Assembly: GCA_016713445.1 (NCBI GenBank)
Contig: JADJPB010000001.1
Span: 310,001 to 374,000, forward strand
Reading direction: 5' to 3'
From: Bacteroidota bacterium
GTDB lineage: Bacteria; Bacteroidota; Bacteroidia; AKYH767-A; OLB10
Length of the DNA: 64,000 nucleotides
Shown here: piece by piece, positions 39,502 to 49,500 of the stretch
Position numbering within the stretch: position 1 is the stretch's first letter
Layout: the number at the start of each line of letters is the position of its first letter
Translations under genes and position numbers: made by a program
Notes under the pieces: generated by a model
What the model saw: the letters and a program-made list of their open reading frames with translations, nothing else
What the model was told of the DNA's origin: nothing
Database searches by the model: none

Positions 39502-40418
39502 TCAACATCACGCATAAACATTCTACGTTGAGAAAAGCGATTGCTTCTGCCGTGGTTACAGTGAGTAAAACTGAAACGATGGAAGCCATCCAAAATAAAA
39601 CCGTTCCCAAAGGGGATGTGTTGGAATGCGCGCGTGTTGCAGGACTTTTCGCCGTAAAGAAAACCAGCGAGATGATTCCCGATTGTCATCCCATGCCCAT
39701 TGAATATACAAGCATTCAATATCGATTTGAAAAATTAGAATTACATATTGAAGTGGAAGTGCATACGATTTATAAAACCGGTGTCGAAGTAGAAGCTATG
39801 CATGGTGCATCTGTCGTAGCGCTCACGGTTTATGATATGCTCAAACCCATCGATAAGAGAGTAGAGATTTCTACCATCAAATTAGTCTCTAAGAAAGGTG
39901 GGAAGAGCGATTTCAAAAATGAATTATCTTTTGAATTGCAAGCCGCCGTCATTGTTTGTTCCGATACCATCTCCCAAGGAAAAAAAGAGGATGGAGCTGG
40001 AAAAGCCATCATTCAAAAATTAAACGATTTAAATATTGATGATATTTCCTATACCATCATCCCCGACGAAAAAGAATTAATTGCATCCACCGTAAAATCT
40101 TTAGCTGAAAATAATTTCGATTTAATCATTGTAACAGGTGGAACGGGATTATCGGAACGCGATGTTAGTCCGGAAGCGATACAACCTTTATTAGACCGTG
40201 AAATTCCAGGCATCATGGAAGCCGCAAGAGGTTATGGACAGAGTCGTACGCCTTACGCGATGCTTTCTCGCGGCATTGCAGGCATGATCGGCGAGACTGT
40301 AGTACTTACTTTGCCTGGATCAACACGAGGCGCTGAAGAAAGCATGGACGCCATCTTCCCACACCTCTTGCATATTTTTGCGGTGATGCAAGGAAAACCT
40401 CATCCCACTCAATCGTAA
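39498..40418 (+). CDS. moaCB: MoaC-MogA/MoaB fusion, bifunctional molybdenum cofactor protein
   Basis: 306 residues with two domains. The MoaC part (1 to about 150) has VPKGDVLECARVAGLFAVKK, IPDCHPMPIEY and the active-site region VEAMHGASVVALTVYDMLKPIDK; it finishes the conversion of the MoaA product to cyclic pyranopterin monophosphate. The MogA/MoaB part has the TGGTG loop (IIVTGGTGLSERDVSPEA), GIMEAARGYG and LPGSTRGAEESM, and adenylylates molybdopterin. The start overlaps the dehydrogenase stop by 4 bases (ATGA). With this gene the cofactor pathway in the run is complete from GTP to MGD. Confidence 0.95.
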   Translation: MINITHKHSTLRKAIASAVVTVSKTETMEAIQNKTVPKGDVLECARVAGLFAVKKTSEMIPDCHPMPIEYTSIQYRFEKLELHIEVEVHTIYKTGVEVEAMHGASVVALTVYDMLKPIDKRVEISTIKLVSKKGGKSDFKNELSFELQAAVIVCSDTISQGKKEDGAGKAIIQKLNDLNIDDISYTIIPDEKELIASTVKSLAENNFDLIIVTGGTGLSERDVSPEAIQPLLDREIPGIMEAARGYGQSRTPYAMLSRGIAGMIGETVVLTLPGSTRGAEESMDAIFPHLLHIFAVMQGKPHPTQS

Positions 40419-40427
40419 TAGTAAGAA

Positions 40428-41387
40428 ATGATTTCGCTCGCTGAAAAATATTTGTTGATGTTCTCTGTGCCATTATACACGGTGGTGATCTTGTTGGAGA
40501 TCATCATGAGTAATTGGCAGGTAAGAAAGTTTTACTCTGTGAAAGAAACCATCATGAATGTGTATATGACCTTGGCGAATATGTCAGTCGATTTTTTCTT
40601 TCGTGGCGTTTATTTAGTGGTGTTGTTTTTATGTTATGAGTTCAAAGTAGTTAATGCTCCCGAAAATATGTATGTGTATTGGGGCCTATTATTTATTCTT
40701 CAAGACCTTGCTTTTTACGTGGAACATACTGTAGATCATAGTAGCCGTTTGTTTTGGGCCGTGCATGTCACCCATCATTCCTCTCCTGAATTTAATTTGA
40801 GTACTGGATTTCGTTCTTCGGTTTTACAACCCTTGTATCGATTTATTTATTTTGTTCCCATTGTATTTTTAGGATTTCAACCCATCGATATCCTCTTTAT
40901 GTTTTCCTTGACTCAGGTTTACGGAATCTTAGTGCATACACAATACATTCAAAAAATGCCGGCATGGTTTGAGTCGGTGTTGGTGAGTCCATCGCATCAT
41001 CGAGTGCATCATGCCAGCAACGTGTTGTACCTCGACAAAAACATGGGCATGGTATTAATTATTTGGGATAAACTATTCGGTACCTACCAACCAGAAGTAG
41101 AGGAGGAGCCTGTAAAGTTTGGCATCACCACGATGCCACAACATCCTTTTCATCCTGTAAAAAGTATTACGCATGAGTTTAGTAATATTGTTCGCGATGT
41201 TTCAAAATCGAAAGATCTCAATCATAAGCTAAATTATATTTTCAAAGCACCGGGTTGGAGTCATGATGGAAGTACTAAAACATCAAAAGAATTGCAACGG
41301 GAATTAGCTACGAAGAGTCAGGCGTTAGCTGATAATTCATCGTCAGAAGAGTATGCCACTGCATCAATGGAGGATGTTGGCTTCTAG
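40428..41387 (+). CDS. Fatty acid hydroxylase/sterol desaturase superfamily protein
   Basis: A 319-residue membrane protein with about five hydrophobic segments and the histidine clusters of the di-iron hydroxylase superfamily: HTVDH, HVTHH and HHRVHH, plus FGTYQPE near the end. These enzymes hydroxylate or desaturate lipids using O2. It starts 9 bases after moaCB but has no clear link to cofactor synthesis, so it may only share the transcript. The C-terminal tail (KSQALADNSSSEEYATASMED) is low-complexity. The stop codon TAG lies in the first GCTTCTAGCTTC unit of the repeat region that follows. Confidence 0.88.
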   Translation: MISLAEKYLLMFSVPLYTVVILLEIIMSNWQVRKFYSVKETIMNVYMTLANMSVDFFFRGVYLVVLFLCYEFKVVNAPENMYVYWGLLFILQDLAFYVEHTVDHSSRLFWAVHVTHHSSPEFNLSTGFRSSVLQPLYRFIYFVPIVFLGFQPIDILFMFSLTQVYGILVHTQYIQKMPAWFESVLVSPSHHRVHHASNVLYLDKNMGMVLIIWDKLFGTYQPEVEEEPVKFGITTMPQHPFHPVKSITHEFSNIVRDVSKSKDLNHKLNYIFKAPGWSHDGSTKTSKELQRELATKSQALADNSSSEEYATASMEDVGF

Positions 41388-41645
41388 CTTCAGGCTGCTA
41401 GCTTCTAGTTTTTTATAGTTGCATAGTATTTTTAGAATTGATAAAATATTTTTTTAACACTAGAGGCACAAGAGGACACAAAAGATCACAAGAGAATAAA
41501 CTATAGTGCACTTAGTGACCTTAAGTGTCTCTAGTGTTAAAAAAAGTATCTCGTATCATAAATTACTTGCCAAGTCGAAAAAAATCTAGAAGCTAGAAGC
41601 TAGCAGCTAGCAGCAGAAGCCAGCAGCTAGAAGCTAGCAGCCCAA
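41388..41645. repeat. Nested inverted-repeat region (GCTAGAAGC units around palindromic element B)
   Basis: The outer arms are built of GCTTCTAGC/GCTGCTAGC units (41380-41410) and their inverse, multiple copies of CTAGAAGCTAG and GCTAGCAGC (about 41585-41641). Inside them lies palindromic element B. The region separates the long plus-strand run from the convergent THUMP methyltransferase gene and may serve as a terminator. No gene is seen. Confidence 0.75.
41449..41545. repeat. Palindromic dispersed element, copy B
   Basis: About 97 bases with T-run and A-run ends and inverted termini TTTTAACACTAGAG/CTCTAGTGTTAAAA. The left arm has three 10-base units of the type CACAAGAGGA. It is homologous to the element at 5529-5627: the same ends, the same internal phasing, and nearly the same length. 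Confidence 0.75.
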
Positions 41646-41684
41646 AACAAGATCAAAGAAATAAATTAAATTCCACTAAAAGTT

Positions 41685-42842
41685 CTACTCAACCGACAAA
41701 CACTTATCCCGTCGCTTCGTTCCATCATAAATCTCAAACTTCAAAAACCGACATTCAATCGGACCATTATACATCACCATTTTTCTCGATGGACGTAAAC
41801 CAATATGTTTTGCTACTTCTAAATTGCCGGTGAGGAACCAACAGGTCCAGCCTTTGAAGTTTTGTTTCATGGCGTCGCCAAATCCTTGGTACATCGCTAA
41901 AATATCTTTGGGTTCGATACGTAATCCATAGGGGGGATTACATATCATCATGCCTTGGTCGGCGGGTGTTTTGAATTTTTCGAAAGAACATTTGCGCAAT
42001 TGAATCACATCTGCCAAGCCAGCATGATCAATATTTTGTTTTGCTTTGGCCAATACGGCACCACTAATATCCGATCCATAAAGTTTGAGACCATTCGGTT
42101 TTAATTCGGCTTTAATCGCATCGTCATAAATCTGCTTCCACAAGGCTTTGTCATAGTCGCGCCACCCCTGAAAGCCAAACCAATCTTTTTGTTTATTAGG
42201 AGCGATATTAAGAGCGAGTAGAGCAGCTTCAATGAGAATGGTTCCGCTGCCGCACATAAAATCAGCAAGCGGCATTTTACGATCCCAATCACTCAGAATA
42301 ATTAATGCTGCTGCTAAAGCTTCATTAATAGGTGCTTGATTGGTATAATCACGATAACCGCGTTTGTGAAGTGAGTCACCTGAACTATCTAAAGAAAGCG
42401 TGCAATTATTTTCATAGATGTGTAAGTGAATTCTAAAGTCGGGATATTCTACATCGACATTGGGGCGCTCTCCAAACTTATCACGAAACTGATCCGCGAT
42501 GGCATCCTTGGCTTTTAAAGCAACATATAAAGAGTGCGTTAAATTCGAATTATTCAAAGTAGCATTGATGGCGAATGTTTGATTCAGTGAAAATAATTCA
42601 CTCCAATCAATATTTTTCACTTCATTATAGAGCATGTCTTCATCATAAGCCTCAAAAGTGCAGATGGGTTTTAAAATTCGTAAAGCCGTTCTGCAATGCA
42701 AATTTACTTTGTACATCAACGCTAAATCCCCTTCAAACTGGACTGCGCGCGTTAGGATATTGGTATTCTCGGCACCCAGCGCCATGAGCTCTTGTTCAAG
42801 AATTTCTTCACAGCCGGCAAATGTTTTTGCAATAAGGAGCAT
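41685..42842 (-). CDS. THUMP-domain RNA methyltransferase, RlmL N-terminal/YpsC type
   Basis: 385 residues. The N-terminal THUMP RNA-binding domain (about 50-160) is followed by a SAM-dependent methyltransferase with LADFMCGSGTILIEAALLAL and the base-flipping motif MMICNPPYGLRIE. This family makes m2G in 23S rRNA (RlmL-like) in Gram-negatives. It appears monocistronic and convergent with the hydroxylase gene. The start ATG at 42842 gives the canonical beginning FAGCEEILEQELMALGA. Confidence 0.92.
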   Translation of the reverse strand: MLLIAKTFAGCEEILEQELMALGAENTNILTRAVQFEGDLALMYKVNLHCRTALRILKPICTFEAYDEDMLYNEVKNIDWSELFSLNQTFAINATLNNSNLTHSLYVALKAKDAIADQFRDKFGERPNVDVEYPDFRIHLHIYENNCTLSLDSSGDSLHKRGYRDYTNQAPINEALAAALIILSDWDRKMPLADFMCGSGTILIEAALLALNIAPNKQKDWFGFQGWRDYDKALWKQIYDDAIKAELKPNGLKLYGSDISGAVLAKAKQNIDHAGLADVIQLRKCSFEKFKTPADQGMMICNPPYGLRIEPKDILAMYQGFGDAMKQNFKGWTCWFLTGNLEVAKHIGLRPSRKMVMYNGPIECRFLKFEIYDGTKRRDKCLSVE

Positions 42843-42999
42843 ATTATTTCATCCGGTGGAACTATTCCGGACTACGAAAGTAGTGAATTAAAATACTTTT
42901 TGTATGATTTTAGAAATGAGCTGTTTAGTTTAATTATAGGCGAAGGATCAATAAACGAATAATTTGTTTTTATTTTATTTTTTTTTCACATCGTATGTT

Positions 43000-43007
43000 T
43001 ACCTTTG
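43000..43007 (+). promoter_or_regulatory. Bacteroidota -7 promoter box in the 42843-43167 gap
   Basis: TACCTTTG, a perfect TAnnTTTG. The upstream sequence is T-rich without a TTG at ideal spacing. The leader to the ATG at 43168 would be about 155 bases. The rest of this 325-base gap between divergent genes shows nothing else that I can name. Confidence 0.5.
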
Positions 43008-43167
43008 AACTACAATAAAGCGAATTATATCCTTTGCATAGAAAATATTTATATAGATCGGAATTTAGTAAACTCGTTTAGTGCATCTCATTTTAAAGCC
43101 ATCTCAATATCAAGAAAAAATTAGTAAATTCAATTAGCAATTACGCCTTCCAATTAAAACTAAATTT

Positions 43168-46030
43168 ATGAAATCTATAAAAGTTTTCCTAGTCCTACTT
43201 GCGTTGCATTTTCAATCGCAAGCACAAATTTGTTTCAGTGATAATCCCATCAACTATGGTGTTAGTACTGGAATTCCTTTTTTGAATGGAGTAGCGACTG
43301 GGAATTTTTCAACGGACTCCCTTCCCGACGTAGCGATCGCTTATACCAATAATATTCGAATTAAAGTAAGAAATGGAAACAGTGGATTCTTGAATGGTCC
43401 ATTGCTTACTATAGGAGCTAATAATGTTTACGAGATGAAAGCCGCAGATATGGACAACGATGGTTTCGAGGATATCGTTGTACTAAGTATTTATTGTAAA
43501 TTGCATATTTTTTATAATAATGGAAATGGAACTTTTGCCGATTCGATTTACGCGAGTGGTTCTCTCTTTGGCACCGGTAAGATGTTCGTCGAGGATATGG
43601 ATAACGATGGATTCAAAGAAGTGATGATGATCGCTGGAAATTCAACTGTTTTCTTAAATGATGGATTAAGGAATTTTACGCCTCAGTCCATACCCATGCC
43701 ATATACTCCCGATGCAGCTTGCATCGGCCAATGGAATAACGATGTTTTTCCTGATATTTTAGTAACCGATAATGGCATCCTTCATCCACTCTTAGGTAGT
43801 GGAAGTGGTTTGTTTTCACAAAGCACAGGAGTTTCTTTTCCTTCAAACATCCTTACCATGACTTTGGCTGATATGAATAATGATTTATTTACGGATGTAA
43901 TATCTGGAACTTCATTTGATCTTACTGTTCATTATAGGGATGCGTCTGGCAGTATTTCTCAAACAAGCCAAATCATCACTAATACCTCAGTTTCTGAATT
44001 TTTATATCCAGATTATTTCCTTGTATCCGATTTGGAGCAAGACTTTTTTCCTGAACTGATCTTCTCTTCACAATGGAATTCGAATGTAGCTGTCATAAAT
44101 AATGTGAATGGAACACTAACGATGCGTCAGTATGCTTGCACTGGTGGTGCAGATCATTTGACTTTAGAAGATATGAACCTAGATGGTTTACCGGACATCG
44201 TTACATCAAGTTCTGGTCCTGATGGCTATTTTTCATTGATGATGGGCGAGATAGGTAGTACATTTGATGCGAATGAATACATCAACTCTGGGCATGGTTT
44301 GACTTCAGACTTTGAAACTCTCGTTGCCGGTGATTTGAATGGTGATGGATTCAAAGATTTAGTGACATATGGTTACGATACAGTGTTAGTTTACATCAAC
44401 AATGGTTCAGGTGGATTTGCATCCCCAACTAAATTTACAGTCGGTCCTACAGGTAATAATAATTCGCCTATATTAATAGCTGATTTTAATGCAGATGGAA
44501 ATCTAGATGTGATTGTTGCTAATGCAATGCAACAGTTTTTTTTATTTCGAGGGCAAGGCAATGGAAATTTTTTATCTCCAGTAATTATTCTTGCACCTGA
44601 TTATACATTTTTCGAAGCTATGGTTGTTGGGAATTTTAATAATGATACCTTACCCGATATTGCTTATGGTGTTAGTGCTGCAATAAAAATCTTACTCAAT
44701 AGTGGAAATGGAACTTTTTCACAAGGAAGTACCCTCGGTGCTACAAGTTATATCATGGGACTGGATGTAGGGGATTTTAATGAAGATGGTTATGATGATA
44801 TCGTTTGTACAAATAATTTTACTGCTGGAAATTTATATCTGAATAATGGAAGTGGTGTTTTTACGGCGAGTTCAGGTTTCGTTAGCTGTATCAATGGTAG
44901 TTTGTCCGCCGTAGCATGTGGAGATTTGAATCACGATGGTCATATGGATGTGGCATTTACAGATTACGATTGTGGTTTTCCTGACCGTGTTATTATTTAT
45001 CATGGAGATGGAACTGGTGCTTTAACCGCGGGTGGGAGTGTATCGGTGTATGAATCTCCTTATCATTTAGCGATTACAGATATTAATTTAGATGGTTACA
45101 ACGATATTATTACAAATAGCATGAGTGGATTTTTAAACCGTTAGTTTGTATTATCCTGCACTTTCCAATTTTAGTTCACCCATTTACTTGGCTTCTGGTT
45201 CAAAGTCATCCTCGTTTGTTGCAACTGATTTGAATAATGATCAGAAACTAGATCTGGCTTATGCGAATGTTTATAGTAAGGATATCGGAGTTACGTTGAA
45301 TAGTATTTCACTTATTTATCCAAATACCCCATATCAATTAGTATGCAATGGCGATAGTGTTTTACTGTACATTACCGACACCGTTCCTGGTTTTACTTGG
45401 AGTAATGGTTCAACAAACGATTCCATCTATGTTAGTAATCCAGGTTGGTATTATGTGACAGCTCCGCCTTCCGTTTTGGGACAATGCTTTTCATCTTCAA
45501 GAGTCTTTGTTCAAACGCATTCAGTTACCGCACCTGTATTTAGTACACTAAATAATCCAGATACAGTTTGTGTGAATCAAATAGCTGCACTTTCTGCAAC
45601 GCCTGCAGGAGGTACTTTTTCTGGACCAGGAGTTTTAAATAATCAGTTCAATCCTGCTTCTTTGACAGCCGGGATGTCTTACACTGTTTCTTATATGTAT
45701 ATCGATTCTATCGGATGCTCTTCTCTACCCGTAAGCATTTCCATTTATGTTGATCTATGTACTGGAATAACAGAAACAGAAAATGAAAAAATAAAATTAT
45801 TTCCTAACCCTGCAATGAATAAAATAGAAATTAATCAGGGTCAAATTTTATTCTATGATCGTTTAGAAGTGTTTGATATGTTTGGAAGAGTAATTGATGC
45901 ACGCGTTATCGATGATGTAATTTTGAATTTATCTTTGCAGGAATTAGTTTCTGGTACCTATCAATTCCGATTTACCAATTCATCAAATAAATTCCCCTCT
46001 TTCAGTAAAAAAGTATTAATACTACATTGA
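43168..46030 (+). CDS. T9SS-secreted FG-GAP/VCBS repeat protein (one frameshift)
   Basis: About 953 residues after repair. A signal peptide ends FQSQAQ. At least eleven FG-GAP-type repeats follow, each with a calcium-loop pattern such as DMDNDGFEDIVVL, DLNGDGFKDLVTYG, DFNEDGYDDIVCT and DLNHDGHMDVAF. These would fold as one or two beta-propellers. A short Ig/PKD-like region (DTVCVNQIAALSATPAGGTFSGPG) precedes the C-terminal T9SS sorting domain (KLFPNPAMNKIEINQ to the end). An A run at 45135-45137 is one base long; correcting it gives GFLTVSLYYPALSNF. The role is probably calcium-dependent surface attachment; the ligand is unknown. Confidence 0.88.
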
Positions 46031-46591
46031 AAAATTGGAATATTGGATTTTTTAGTACACAGAAAGTTAAGAGTTATTTTTTGAGTTGATCAATTTCTTT
46101 TCCTGCTATTATATATGCAAAGCATCATATCTTCCTTTTTTTATACTGTAGAATTAATTTTCCTGGATTTGTGTCAGCAAAACACAGTTAAATTTTTTTA
46201 ATCCTTCCAAGACATTTTTTTAAACTTCGAAAGTGGAATTAATTTTTATTTTTTTAAAGAAATCTCGAAAAATTTATTGCATTCAAAGTATAGTTCATTT
46301 CCTTTTGGTTCAATTGAATCGGGTGGAGCGAAATATGTTTGTTTGAAGATTAATTTGCTTTTAATTAAAAGAATGATGGACTATTTGTTTTAAAATATAG
46401 TTTTAAATACATGATAATCAATATAATATATTTAAATACTTGTGAATGTTTAATTCCATCTTACCGAAACAAACCAATTGTTAATCATGTATAACTTGAT
46501 CAAAACGAAGACGGTTGGTGTGAATTTAAATTTAAATCCTCGGTCTCAAGTTCGAAATAAGAATAAATATTCTATACTAACAAACAACAAC
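46031..46591. other. AT-rich intergenic stretch with no recognised gene
   Basis: About 560 bases between two T9SS genes. It is rich in T and A runs. The frame open from 46478 into the next gene adds 38 residues that do not resemble a signal peptide, so I treat it as leader. I see no RNA gene, hairpin terminator or perfect promoter here. Confidence 0.55.
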
Positions 46592-49500
46592 ATGAAAATT
46601 TCTATTACACGTTATCTTTTAACACTACTTGTGTTAACGATGTTTTCGCCTGCATTAATTGCACAAACATCTGTGTCTAGTGGTGTAACCAATGCTGGGT
46701 ATTCATTGAATACAGGAGCACAAGCCGTTGATCCAGGTTTGGTCATCACTTCGTCTTCAAACATTACTGGATTTAAAGTAACCATCTCCAGCGGATTAAA
46801 ATCGTCGGATGTTCTTTCCTACACAGGAACATTACCAAGTGGAATTACCGTAACTGCTTACAACAGCAGTACTGGGGTAATTACATTTAATGGTTCAGCT
46901 TCTGCTGCTGACTGGCAAACGTTTTTACGTACAGTTACGTATTCGAATTCAAATACTGCTCAGTATGGAGATCGTACAATTACTTTTAGTGCTGGAAATT
47001 TATCGGCAAATTCGAATGGTCACTTTTATGAGTTAGTTTCTTCAAATGGAACATGGACTGCTACAAAAGCAAATGCAGCAGCAAGAACATACCTAGGTAT
47101 GACGGGTTATTTAGCTACGATCACATCTGCAGCTGAAAATGCTTTTATCCGTCAAGTATTAAATGCCGATGCATGGATAGGATGTTCCGATGAATATACA
47201 CAAATTAATGCAGCAACCGGTGTTACTACCTATGCCAATCAAGCTGCCGCAGAGGGAAAATGGTATTGGGTTACGGGTCCAGAAAAAGGGACAATGTTTT
47301 CTGTAGGGAATGGGTCGCCAGTAACGCAATCCGGACAATATGCTAACTGGAACAGCGGTGAACCGAATAACTCGGGTAGTGAACATTACGGCGAAATTTA
47401 CTCTTCAGGGTCTACACCCGGAGCTTGGAATGATTTACCGAACAGTGTGAATTTGCCCTATGTAGTTGAGTATGGAGGAATGACTGGTGATCCTGTTGTA
47501 ACACTGAGTACAAATACAACTATTTACACAAGTATTTCTTCGAATACTACTGCTTCTGGACAAATTATTTGTGGAAGTACATCTCCATCTACCATTACTG
47601 GTGCAACACCTTATGGTGGATATGGTACTTATACATATAAATGGATTAGTTCAACAACCAGTGCAACTGCTGGATTTGGAAATGCAACTGGAACAAATAA
47701 TACAGTGAGCTATTCACCTGGAACATTAGCTTCAACTACATGGTTTCGCCGTGTGGTCACTTCAGGTTCTTTGAGCGATACAACGGCAGCCATTGCAATC
47801 ACAGTAAACCCTGCGGTATCATCAACAGCATCGAGTATTAATGTTTCATGTAATGGTGCTTCCAATGGATCGGCAAGTATTTTAGCAAGCGGAGGAACGC
47901 CTAGTTTTTCTTACGCATGGTCACCAACTGGTGGATCAAGTGCAACCGCTACGAATCTTGGTGCTGGTTCTTACACGTGTGTAGTAACTGATGCGTCAGG
48001 ATGTACATCGAGTCAGTCTTACACAATTACTCAACCTTCAGTATTATCTGCCTCTACTTCACAAACCAATATTGCTTGTAATGGAGATGCAACAGGAGCA
48101 GCCTCTGTTTCTGCTTCTGGTGGAACAGCTTCTTATACGTATTCATGGTCGCCAAGTGGTGGCACTACAGCGAGTGCTTCTAATCTTTCAGCCGGTGCTT
48201 ACACTTGTATTATCACAGATGCAAATGGATGCACATCTGCTAAAAATTTTACTTTAACACAGCCCTCAACGCTTTCAGTTTCTCAAACAATAACAAATGT
48301 TGCATGTAATGGAAATTCAACTGGAGAAGTTTCTATGACTCCTTCAGGAGGAACTCCATCCTATACTTACGCTTGGTCGAATGGTGGAAATGCTTCGTTT
48401 AAAAATAATTTATCCGCAGGAACCTATACTTGCACGATAACAGATGCCAACTCTTGTGTAACAACAGAAGTAGTTACCATTACACAACCCGCAATTTTAT
48501 CGGCTAGCACTGCATCTACGAATGTAAGTTGTAACAGCGGATCAAATGCTGCGGCTTCTGTAAATGTTTCTGGAGGTACATCAGGATATACTTACTCTTG
48601 GATTCCATCAGGCGGTACAGGAGCAACTGCTTCTGGATTAGTTGCTGGATTGTATACTTGTAATGTCACTGACGCAAATGGTTGTACAACTTCGCAAAAT
48701 GTCACAATTACGGAACCATCAGTGCTTGCAGCTACAACATCATCGAATGATGTAAATTGTAACGGTGCAGCAACGGGTTCTGCTTCTGTTTCTCCATCAG
48801 GTGGTACAGCAGGTTATACATATTTTTGGACACCTTCAGGCGGAACGGCTGCTACAGCCACCGGATTAACAGCAGGAAATTATTCTTGTATGATTACAGA
48901 TGCAAATTCATGTGTAGTTACAGAATTGGTGACGATTGCTGAGCCAACTGCAATTGCAATTACACAATTTTCAACAAACGTAGCCTGTAATACAGGAACC
49001 AATGGATCTGCAAGTGTAAGCGTTAGTGGTGGAAATGGTCCGTACACTTTTTTATGGTCTAATGGAGGAACTACGGATACAGAAAATAATTTGACTGCAG
49101 GAAATTATACGTGCACCATAACGGATGCAAATGGATGTGCTGTACAATCATTGTTTGCGATCTCGGCACCAAATACAATAACAGCTACCGTTTCTGTTAC
49201 TGAACCAATTTGTTTTGGTGGGGAAGGAAGCGCTACTATAAATGCAACGGGCGGTACTGGAAACTTGACGTATAGTTGGTCTTCTGGAAGTAATACTCCG
49301 AGTGAGTCTAATTTATTAGCTGGAACTTATACCGTAGTTATTACTGATGATAATGGATGTACTAGTCAGGAATTAGTGACTATTACAGCACCTGCACAAA
49401 TTCAAAATACATTTTCAATGATTTCACCTTCTTGCTTTGGAGGAACGGGTGATATCACCGTGAACACAACAGGGGGAACTGGTGCATATTCTTACTCATG

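Noticed and set aside
37298..39719. Several open frames antisense to the formate dehydrogenase and moaCB genes
   Set aside because: They lie opposite long conserved enzymes, are His/Arg-rich by codon mirror effect, and resemble no protein family.
41388..41645. CRISPR array
   Set aside because: The repeats are short, imperfect and palindromic, without regular unique spacers or any cas gene.
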